From Rhodovulum strictum (lineage in GTDB: Bacteria > Pseudomonadota > Alphaproteobacteria > Rhodobacterales > Rhodobacteraceae): a stretch of DNA of 64,000 bases. Position numbers and translations under genes: made by a program. Positions 56,887-64,000 of this stretch are shown one piece after another. The stretch lies in NCBI RefSeq assembly GCF_009649175.1, contig NZ_WJPO01000002.1:186001-250000 (forward strand). The letters are read 5' to 3'. The notes beneath the pieces are model-generated. The model worked only from the letters and a program-made list of their open reading frames with translations. It made no database searches and was not told the origin of the DNA. The stretch's first letter is position 1. Every line of letters starts with the position of its first letter.

Positions 56887-59800
56887 TCGCTGACCGAGGC
56901 GCGGCCCGTATCGGTCCAGGCGCGGCGGTCGGGGCGATACATGTCCTCGACGCTGGCGGCGGGGTGACGATAGCTGCCCGGCGCGGTGGCGCGCAGGATA
57001 TAGGCCAGCCGGATCGGCGCATCCGATCGCAGATCGACCGCGGCCAGGAACCGGTCCTGCCGCGCCTCGGTATGGGCGGCGTCTTCGGTCACGTCCAGCC
57101 AGTCGAGCGCCCGGATATCGCCCGCGCGGATCAGGTTCGGGTTGTCGATCTCGAAGCCTGCGGGCAGCGGGTCGGCCACCATCAGGCGCGCCTCGGTCGG
57201 GGTGAAGGGCGTGACCTCGATCACCGTGACGAGCCGCGTTCCCGCGGGGACGGCGTCCAGCGTCGCGGGCGTGCCATCCAGCGTGTAGTGTCGGCGCGTG
57301 ATGGCAAAACCGTTGCCGCCTGCGGGCTCGGGCGTGTCGGGCACGCCGAAGGTGGTCAGCGTCAGGACCTCGTCCGCGCCGCTGCCGTTGCCGATCACCG
57401 CCGGGGCATCGCTGTCGCGCAAGAGCCGCACCAGCGGCCCGTCAAGCGGCGCACCGTTCAGGGTAAAGCCCGCCGCCCCCGGCCGGTCGATCAGCGCATG
57501 CGCGGCCAGAAGCGTCCAGACCGCCTCCTGGGTCGAGCGTGTCCGGCCTGGCGCGGCGACGTAATCGGCCAGAACCGTGCGATTGACCGCCGCGCTGCCA
57601 GCCTCGGCCGCCAGTGCCAGAAGTCCGGCGGCATCGCGCAGGTCGGTGCCGTAATCGGTGCGCCAGAGGGGTGGTTCGTCGGCGCCCATCCGCGCGCCCA
57701 TCCGGCCCGCGGCATGGGTGAACATCGCCTCGGCCCGCACCGGATCGCCGTAAGCCGCCAGCGCCGCGCCCAGTTGCCCGGCCGCCAGCGGGGTCGCAAA
57801 GGCGCGGCCCTTGACATCGGCATAGTAGCGCAGGTCCGCCATCGCCGCGGCCCCCTCGCGCGCCAGCACCATCAGCGCATAGGCGATATCCTCGCCGCCC
57901 TCGTCGAAATCGGGGGCATAGGCGATCCGGTTGCGCAGATTGTCCAGCGCCGCGCGGAAGGCATGGGCGGGAACCGCAAAGCCCTGCACGCGGGCGCGGC
58001 TCAGGAAATCGGTGACATAGGCATCAAGCCAGAAATCCCCCGCCTCGGGCCGCCAGAGCCCGAAACTGCCATTCGGCGCCTGATTGGCCAGCACTGCCGC
58101 GATGGCCTGATCCACGCGGGCGCGCAGGTCGTCGCGTGCCCCCAGCCCCATCGCCACCGCGATCTCATCCAGATAGACAAGCGGCAGCGCGGCCGAGGCC
58201 AGTTGTTCCGTGCAGCCATAGGGATAGCGGTCAAGCGCGGCCAGAAGCCCCGGCGCATCCAGCCGTGCGATGGGGCCGATGGCCAGCGTCGCGCGCCCCG
58301 TGCCGGGCTGGAAGCCGGTGAATATCGCCTGATCGGCGGTGAAACGGTCGCCATCGGCCAGCGTGAAGCGCGAGCTTCGCAGCACCTCGGGGTCGGTTAC
58401 CTCGACCGGCAGCGCCAGTCGCCGGCTCAGTGCCTGGCCATCGGGGGTGGTCAGCGTCACGTCGATCCCGGCAAGTCCGGGGTCGCCGGCCATCACGGGG
58501 ATCGACAGCGTGGCCTTGCCCCCCTCGGCCAGATCAAGCTCCGGCGGGATCGCCGCCGCATCAAGCGCCACGCCCGAGCCCGTCACCGACAGCCCCATCC
58601 GCCCCGCCGGACCGGTGGCATGCACGATTTCCAGCAGCAACCGGCTGCGGTCGCCGGGGGCGAGAAAGCGCGGCAGGCTGGCGGTCACCACGACCGGATC
58701 GCGCACAAGGATATCGGCCTCGGCCTGCCCCAGCCCGGTCCTGGACCACGCGACCGCCATCAGCCGCAGGGTGCCGTTGAAGGCGGGCAGGTCGAACCGG
58801 GCGCGGGCATACCCGTCCGGCCCCACCTGAACCGGCCCCGCGAACAGCGCGACAAGGTCTTCGGTCGGGGGCGGTGCCTGCATCCGCAGCCCGGCCCCGG
58901 CATCGCCACCCGAACGGACGCGGCCCATCTCGCCGCTCATCCCGTCGATCAGGCGGCCATAGACATCGCGCAGGCCCATCCCCAGCCGCCGCTGGCCGAA
59001 ATAATGGCCATCGGGATCGGGGCTGGCAAAGCCCGTCAGGTTCAGGATGCCCAGATCGACAGCGGCAATCGTGGCATGGGCGGTGTCGCCCGGCTGGAGG
59101 CCCTCGACCTTCAGCGCGACCTCAAGCGGGGCGCGCGGTCGGGCCTCGGCCGGCATCTCGAAATCTGCGCGCAGGCGGCGCGGGCCGGGATCGACCGTGG
59201 CATGGGCCAACCCCAGCGCGCGGGCCGGGTTCTGGCCCGCCGGGGCGTCCATCGGCCGGATCAGCGTCGCGGCGACATAGGCGCCCGCGCCCCATTCCTC
59301 GGTTACGGTCAGGGCAACGGTATTCTCGCCCGCGACCAGATCGACCGGCACCATGTCGATCAGCCGGTTCGACATGACCGTGACCAGCCCCTTGCCCGGC
59401 GCCCGCGGCACGATCCTGAGCGTTGCGGTCTCGCCCGGCGCATAGGCGGGCTTGTCCAGCGCGACCTCAAGCATGTCGGGGGTGCGGCTGGTATCGGCGG
59501 GGGCATACCAGCCCGCAAAGAATTCGGCCGATGCCTCGGCAAAGGGGCCGTCCGTGCGCGTGACGACCAGTTCGTAGTGGCCCCACTGAACCGGCAGGTC
59601 CAGCGACAGCCGCCCGCCCGCAAGCACCGCCGCGCCGCTGGTGACGCGGTTGCGGGTGGTCACCGGCTCCCACGCCCAGTCGCCATGCATCTGGTACCAT
59701 TGATAGCGCGTCTCGACCCGGTTCAGCGCCCAGTCGATGCGCATCTCCTGCGGTGTCCCGTCCGGGCCTAGTCCGAGCAATTCGAACCCGGCCTCTGTCC

Positions 59801-62321
59801 CCTCGCCCACGACGCCGTCGAAAAGCGGCCTGATGCCGATCAGCGGCGCATCGGGCGCCAGCGTGCGGGTCAGCCGGCGTTCGACCGGGCGGGCCGAGCC
59901 CTCGGCCAGCCGCACCACGATCTCGGTCTCCAGCGGCTTGCCCTCGGCCTCGATCCCGGGGAAGGCCAGCGGCAGTGCGGCGCGGCCCTCGGCATCGGTG
60001 CGGGGTGCGCCCTCGATCACCGCAAGCTCTGGCGCGATGCGGCTGTCATGGCGGCCGAAGCGGAAACCGGGATGGGCGGGCAGGCTGTCCACCGCCGCCA
60101 GCCGAACCTCGCCCTCGATGGCCAGATCGGCCCCGGCCGCGCCGAAAAGATAGCGCGCCGCGATGCCCAGAACCGGCCGGTCCGACAGGCGCAGCGGCCC
60201 CTCTGCCAGCGACAGGTCGAAGTCGATCCGCTCGGGCAGGAAATCCTCGACCAGCAGCTTTTGCGTGGCCAGCGGCGGGGCATCGGGTTCGGCATGGATG
60301 GCCAGTGTCCAGGTGCCGCGCGGGGCGGTTGCGGCGATACCAAGGGCAAAGACATGCCCGCCCGCCACGCCGCCCGGCGACAGCGCGCGGGTGTGTTCCA
60401 CCCCGTCGGGCCGGGTCAGGATCGCGGTCAGCGGCAGCCCCTCGACCGCCTCGGCCCGCCCGTCGCGGGCCAGTGCGGTGGCGCGCACTATCTCGCCCGC
60501 GCGATAGGCGCCGCGCTCGGTCGTCACGAAGATGTCGACGGGCGGCGCGGGCGGGCGCCCCTCTACGCCGCGGTCGGACAGATCGAATTCGGGCTCGGTC
60601 AGCGACAGGAAGGCCAGATCGGCCTCTCCCTCCTCGGCCGTCACCAGCGCGGGGGCCGCCCCGGCCTGTCCGCGCATCAGCCCCGCCGCAAAGGTCGCAT
60701 GGCCCGCCGCATCGGTCACCGCCGTTCCCAGAACCCGGTTCGCCCGCGACATCAGCGATACCGTGACCCCCGCCTTGGCCTCGGCGCTGGCCAGCGAGCG
60801 GACGAAGACATGCAGCCCGTCCGTCCCCGCCATCGTGGCCAGCCCCAGATCGGACAGCACGAACCATTGCGTCGCGGCCGGACGATCATAGGGATCGGCC
60901 CCCGGTATCGCCGCATGCAGCGCATAGACCCCCGCAGGCAACCCGGCGATCGCCTCGTCCAGCGGCAGGCGCGTGGTGACGTCGCGGTTCAGCTCCATCC
61001 CGACCTCGCCGGTGCCGGTCCAGACCTGTTCGGCCATGTCGGCCGAGAACGCATCCTCCTGCCAGGGCGAAAGCGGGCGGCCGAAATAGCCGTCCTGGAT
61101 CGCGCGCAGCAGGTTTCGGTCGGACATCCGGTGCAGCCGCAAGTCCAGCCGGTCGGTGTTCACGGTGACCACCGGCAGCGCGGCCTCGCCCGTGCGGGGC
61201 AGTACATAGGCCCGGCCGGGAAAGCGCACGGCGGGGCTGCGGTCGCGGACATACTGGGTCAGTTCCACCGGGTGGGCCAGAACCTCGCCGCTTTGGGCGG
61301 GCAGGCCCGGGCGCAGCATCAGTCGGTAGCTTTCGCCATGACGCAGGCCCGCGACGCAGAGCCGGTCATCCTCGGCCGTGACGGCAAGACCGGGCTGGGG
61401 AAGCTGGACGAAGGGCGCGAAATCCGCGCCACGGGCAAGCGGTTCGGAAAAGCGGGTACAGATGCGCGGGCTGGGGGCGTCGCTTTCCACGTCGGTCTCG
61501 ACCACGCGGAAGCCGTGTTTCGCAATCGCTGCGTCCAGCCGTTCGGCGATGTCGTCGCGCGGGGCCAGCGTCTGGGCCAGCCGCAGGGCCGGAACCGTTT
61601 CGCGCCCGCGGCCCACGGCCTCCAGCGCCTCGGCCATCACGACCAGCGCCTGCGCGCGGGTCGCAGGCGCGGGGCTGCGCAGATGGGCGTTGATCGCGGC
61701 CGACAGCGCACGGTTCTGCGCATTGCGCCGCGCCTCGGCGTTCTGGGTGGGCTGGGCCAGCGTGAGGCTGGCATATTCGATCCAGAGCGCGCCGGTATCG
61801 GCCAGCACCAGCGCCGCGCCGGTATGGCCCAGCGTCTCGGCGATCTGGCCTGCGGCGCGGGCCTCGGCGGCGGCCTGAAGCCAGTCTTCCAGCGGTCGTT
61901 CATTCACATGATGGCGCCGCGACAGGGCCTCGGCCGCGGTTCGCGCGGCTGACAGATCCTCGGGCCGCAGGAAATCCAGTTCGGCCACCCGCGCGGCCAC
62001 GCCGCCCAGAATCGTCGGATCGGTGCGCAGAACGCGGGCCGACAGGGCGCCCTGATAGGGCAGGCTGGCAGTGGCGGCGGCCTTGGGGAAACAGGCATTC
62101 GAGCGGGTGTTGAAGGTCAGCGCGGTGCAGGCGGGATCGGTCAGGCAGGCGCGCGCGCAGGCCTCGAAATCCGAATCGAACAGGTTGCGCAGATCGCCGC
62201 CGGGGAAATCCACATCGCGCGATATCGCCAGCCGCGTGTCGGGAACCGGGCCGGGCATGGGCTGGGCCAGCGCGGGAAGGGCAAGGAAGATCAGACAGAA
62301 AAGGGCGGCAAACCGGCGCAT
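56883..62321 (-). CDS. yfhM: Bacterial alpha-2-macroglobulin (YfhM type) with N-terminal PAN-like domain
   Basis: Large periplasmic protein thought to trap foreign proteases after bait cleavage, working with PBP1C. The 1812-residue protein has a Sec signal (RRFAALFCLIFLALPALA), a PAN/Apple-like segment at about 30-85 with Cys pairs (ACARACLTDPACTALTF), macroglobulin MG domains, the bait region, and the thioester motif YGCTEQ (Cys1370-Gln1373) in the terpenoid-cyclase-like domain. Unlike E. coli ECAM it has no lipobox, so it may be soluble. AAGGAG lies seven bases before the ATG. First of the yfhM-pbpC pair. Confidence 0.93.
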   Translation of the reverse strand: MRRFAALFCLIFLALPALAQPMPGPVPDTRLAISRDVDFPGGDLRNLFDSDFEACARACLTDPACTALTFNTRSNACFPKAAATASLPYQGALSARVLRTDPTILGGVAARVAELDFLRPEDLSAARTAAEALSRRHHVNERPLEDWLQAAAEARAAGQIAETLGHTGAALVLADTGALWIEYASLTLAQPTQNAEARRNAQNRALSAAINAHLRSPAPATRAQALVVMAEALEAVGRGRETVPALRLAQTLAPRDDIAERLDAAIAKHGFRVVETDVESDAPSPRICTRFSEPLARGADFAPFVQLPQPGLAVTAEDDRLCVAGLRHGESYRLMLRPGLPAQSGEVLAHPVELTQYVRDRSPAVRFPGRAYVLPRTGEAALPVVTVNTDRLDLRLHRMSDRNLLRAIQDGYFGRPLSPWQEDAFSADMAEQVWTGTGEVGMELNRDVTTRLPLDEAIAGLPAGVYALHAAIPGADPYDRPAATQWFVLSDLGLATMAGTDGLHVFVRSLASAEAKAGVTVSLMSRANRVLGTAVTDAAGHATFAAGLMRGQAGAAPALVTAEEGEADLAFLSLTEPEFDLSDRGVEGRPPAPPVDIFVTTERGAYRAGEIVRATALARDGRAEAVEGLPLTAILTRPDGVEHTRALSPGGVAGGHVFALGIAATAPRGTWTLAIHAEPDAPPLATQKLLVEDFLPERIDFDLSLAEGPLRLSDRPVLGIAARYLFGAAGADLAIEGEVRLAAVDSLPAHPGFRFGRHDSRIAPELAVIEGAPRTDAEGRAALPLAFPGIEAEGKPLETEIVVRLAEGSARPVERRLTRTLAPDAPLIGIRPLFDGVVGEGTEAGFELLGLGPDGTPQEMRIDWALNRVETRYQWYQMHGDWAWEPVTTRNRVTSGAAVLAGGRLSLDLPVQWGHYELVVTRTDGPFAEASAEFFAGWYAPADTSRTPDMLEVALDKPAYAPGETATLRIVPRAPGKGLVTVMSNRLIDMVPVDLVAGENTVALTVTEEWGAGAYVAATLIRPMDAPAGQNPARALGLAHATVDPGPRRLRADFEMPAEARPRAPLEVALKVEGLQPGDTAHATIAAVDLGILNLTGFASPDPDGHYFGQRRLGMGLRDVYGRLIDGMSGEMGRVRSGGDAGAGLRMQAPPPTEDLVALFAGPVQVGPDGYARARFDLPAFNGTLRLMAVAWSRTGLGQAEADILVRDPVVVTASLPRFLAPGDRSRLLLEIVHATGPAGRMGLSVTGSGVALDAAAIPPELDLAEGGKATLSIPVMAGDPGLAGIDVTLTTPDGQALSRRLALPVEVTDPEVLRSSRFTLADGDRFTADQAIFTGFQPGTGRATLAIGPIARLDAPGLLAALDRYPYGCTEQLASAALPLVYLDEIAVAMGLGARDDLRARVDQAIAAVLANQAPNGSFGLWRPEAGDFWLDAYVTDFLSRARVQGFAVPAHAFRAALDNLRNRIAYAPDFDEGGEDIAYALMVLAREGAAAMADLRYYADVKGRAFATPLAAGQLGAALAAYGDPVRAEAMFTHAAGRMGARMGADEPPLWRTDYGTDLRDAAGLLALAAEAGSAAVNRTVLADYVAAPGRTRSTQEAVWTLLAAHALIDRPGAAGFTLNGAPLDGPLVRLLRDSDAPAVIGNGSGADEVLTLTTFGVPDTPEPAGGNGFAITRRHYTLDGTPATLDAVPAGTRLVTVIEVTPFTPTEARLMVADPLPAGFEIDNPNLIRAGDIRALDWLDVTEDAAHTEARQDRFLAAVDLRSDAPIRLAYILRATAPGSYRHPAASVEDMYRPDRRAWTDTGRASVSE

Positions 62322-62461
62322 CGCGGTCTCCTTCTGCACGTCGCCTCGCGACGGGATGCTGGCACGGCCCGGCGGCGAATGGCAACGATTCCTCCGTTTG
62401 CGTTAATCGGCTGTTCACCCTGATCCGACCAGACTGCGGAAACCCCGTGGAGACCCCGCGC

Positions 62462-64000
62462 ATGGACATGACCGAGAGACTGGCGACCGAGCGGCGCAAG
62501 CGCCTTGCCGCCGAACGCCTGCTCGACCAGAAAAGCCGCGAGCTGTTCGAGGCGAACCGCCGGCTGTCGCAGCATGCCCTGACCCTGTCCGACGAGATCA
62601 TCGAGACCCGCCAGACCGCCGAGGATCTGCGCGGGCAGAATACCCAGGTGCTGTCCGAGCTTGCCGAGGTCTCGCTCGAGGCCGATGTGGCCAAGCAGCG
62701 GCTGTGGGATTCGCTGGAAACCGTCAAGGACGGCTTTGCACTGTTCGACGCGCAGAACCGGCTGGTGATCGCCAACCGGGCCTATCTGTCGGTGTTCGAC
62801 GGGCTGGAGGCGGTCGTTCCCGGCATCCGCTATGACGAGATCGTGCGCCTGAGCGTCGAGGAAGGGATCGTCGATATCGGCGCGCGCGCGGCTTCGGACT
62901 GGATCGAGGAATTCCTGACGCGCTGGCACCAGAACCCGGTGCCGACCCGCGTGGTCCGGCTGTGGAGCGGCGATTACATCAAGCTCGTGGATCGGCGCAC
63001 GCCCTCGGGCGACATGGTCTGCCTTTCGATGAACATCACCGACATGATGCGCATGTGGGCCGCGGTCGAGGCGATCCCCGACGGTTTCGTGCTGTATGAC
63101 CATGACGACCGGCTGGTGATGTGCAACGACCGCTACCGCGATTTCTACGCCGACAGCGCCCCGATCATGAAGCCGGGCAACAGTTTCGAGGAGATTCTGC
63201 GCTACGGCCTGGGCAATGGCCAGTATCCCGAGGCGCTGGGCCGTGAAGAGGACTGGCTGACCGAGCGGATGAACCGCCACCAGCGCCCCGAGGGCATGAT
63301 CGAGCAGCGTTTGCCCGATGGCCGCTGGCTGCGCATCCTAGAGGAACGCACCCCTGATGGCGGGCTTGTCGGGCTGCGTGTCGACATCACCGAACAGAAG
63401 CGCCAGCAGATGGCGCTGGACCGCGCCCGCGTTGCCGCCGAGGCAGCCAACCGCGCCAAGTCCGCCTTCCTCGCCAACATGAGCCACGAGTTGCGCACAC
63501 CGATGAACGGCGTGGTCGGCATGGCCGAACTGTTGTGCGAGACCGAGCTTTCCGAGGAACAGCGGCTTTACGCCCACACGATCCGGGAATCGGGCGAGGC
63601 GCTGCTGAGCCTGCTGAACGACGTGCTCGACTATTCCAAGATCGAGGCCGACAAGCTGCAACTTCACCCCGAGCCGTTTGATCTGGAGCGCACGATCTAC
63701 GAGATCGTGATGCTGTTGCAGGCCCCCGCGCGGGACAAGAACCTGGATGTCCTGATCGACTACGACCTGTTCCTGCCCACCCGCTTCGTCGGCGATCGCG
63801 GCCGCATCCGGCAGATCTTCACCAATCTCGTCGGCAATGCGATCAAGTTCACCGAGCGCGGTCATGTGCTGGTCCGTGTCGTCGGCTTCGAGGCCGAGGA
63901 AGGGGCGCTTCAGCAGATCAACGTCACCGTCGAGGATACCGGCATCGGCATTTCCCGCGACATGCAGGACCACATCTTCGGCGAGTTCAACCAGGTCGAG
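62462..64000 (+). CDS. PAS-domain (hybrid?) sensor histidine kinase, 3' end outside window
   Basis: 513 codons are visible and the gene continues past the edge. The N-terminal coiled-coil (about 1-75, [20 protein letters not shown]) is followed by two PAS-like segments (about 80-195, [20 protein letters not shown], and 200-315, [20 protein letters not shown]). The HisKA H-box has His342 in [20 protein letters not shown], then the N-box [11 protein letters not shown] and the start of the G1 box DTGIGI. There is no membrane helix, so it is probably cytoplasmic. A receiver and HPt domain may follow beyond 64000, as in other kinases with this H-box, but cannot be seen. It is divergent from the macroglobulin gene over 140 bases. 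Confidence 0.92.
   Translation, partial: MDMTERLATERRKRLAAERLLDQKSRELFEANRRLSQHALTLSDEIIETRQTAEDLRGQNTQVLSELAEVSLEADVAKQRLWDSLETVKDGFALFDAQNRLVIANRAYLSVFDGLEAVVPGIRYDEIVRLSVEEGIVDIGARAASDWIEEFLTRWHQNPVPTRVVRLWSGDYIKLVDRRTPSGDMVCLSMNITDMMRMWAAVEAIPDGFVLYDHDDRLVMCNDRYRDFYADSAPIMKPGNSFEEILRYGLGNGQYPEALGREEDWLTERMNRHQRPEGMIEQRLPDGRWLRILEERTPDGGLVGLRVDITEQKRQQMALDRARVAAEAANRAKSAFLANMSHELRTPMNGVVGMAELLCETELSEEQRLYAHTIRESGEALLSLLNDVLDYSKIEADKLQLHPEPFDLERTIYEIVMLLQAPARDKNLDVLIDYDLFLPTRFVGDRGRIRQIFTNLVGNAIKFTERGHVLVRVVGFEAEEGALQQINVTVEDTGIGISRDMQDHIFGEFNQVE

Noticed and set aside
1-64000. tRNA genes, rRNA, CRISPR arrays, insertion sequences or prophage
   Set aside because: No T-loop/acceptor pattern, tandem repeats, transposase or integrase motif was seen on either strand.

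Overview
The window is high-GC chromosomal DNA from an alphaproteobacterium, almost certainly a member of the Rhodobacteraceae (Rhodobacterales). The evidence is the RegB/SenC/RegA redox cluster with proteins of the lengths and phosphorylation residues known from Rhodobacter, the AddAB (not RecBCD) nuclease, HemJ, a VPLPA-CTERM protein, the fused malic enzyme MaeB, and the gene order parB-parA-rsmG-mnmG-mnmE-rho-hemJ / maf-aroE-coaE-dnaQ-secB typical of the replication-origin region in this order. No tRNA, rRNA, insertion sequence, prophage or CRISPR array was seen. Coding density is very high and neighbouring genes commonly overlap by 1-16 bases.

Layout. 1-9359: start of a ribokinase-like gene, maeB, mutS, the heat-shock pair hrcA-grpE, and rph-rdgB-hemW. 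9366-19886: the origin and partition region. parB, parA, rsmG, mnmG, mnmE, rho and hemJ point left and maf, aroE, coaE and dnaQ point right, away from a 426-base non-coding gap (16744-17169) that carries several DnaA-box-like 9-mers and is my candidate for oriC. Two perfect 16-bp parS palindromes lie inside rsmG and at the first codons of mnmG. 19891-26777: secB, fxsA, a Tim44-like gene, mltA, an Smr-domain gene, a DUF900 lipoprotein hydrolase, hslUV and trxA. 26837-35332: a leftward, fully overlapping operon tsaE-amgK-murU-addB-addA that mixes tRNA modification, peptidoglycan recycling and recombinational repair.

35375-40067: a membrane PAS protein without a kinase domain, regB, and divergent senC-regA followed by a small lipoprotein gene that overlaps regA by four bases. 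40064-47927: an HD phosphohydrolase, ahcY with a strong terminator, a VPLPA-CTERM secreted protein, a solitary divergent trpB, a DUF2853 gene, and the tsaD-gpsA-YciI-EVE operon. 48003-51453: hemD, a mitofilin-like (Mic60) gene and a HemY-like TPR membrane protein. 51476-54784: a flavin monooxygenase with its DUF2783 partner, divergent from a BktB-type thiolase across a 397-base gap with nested palindromes. 54862-62321: pbpC and a thioester-containing alpha-2-macroglobulin with an N-terminal PAN-like domain. From 62462 a PAS/histidine kinase runs off the right edge.

Most of the window is conserved core genome and I did not find an obviously novel system. The points most worth a second look are the origin candidate, the parS sites embedded in two different reading frames, the regA-coupled lipoprotein and kinase-less PAS neighbour of RegB, the flavin oxidase/DUF2783/thiolase island, and the degenerate G4 motif of MnmE. 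All starts, promoters and terminators were read by eye; no similarity search was run.
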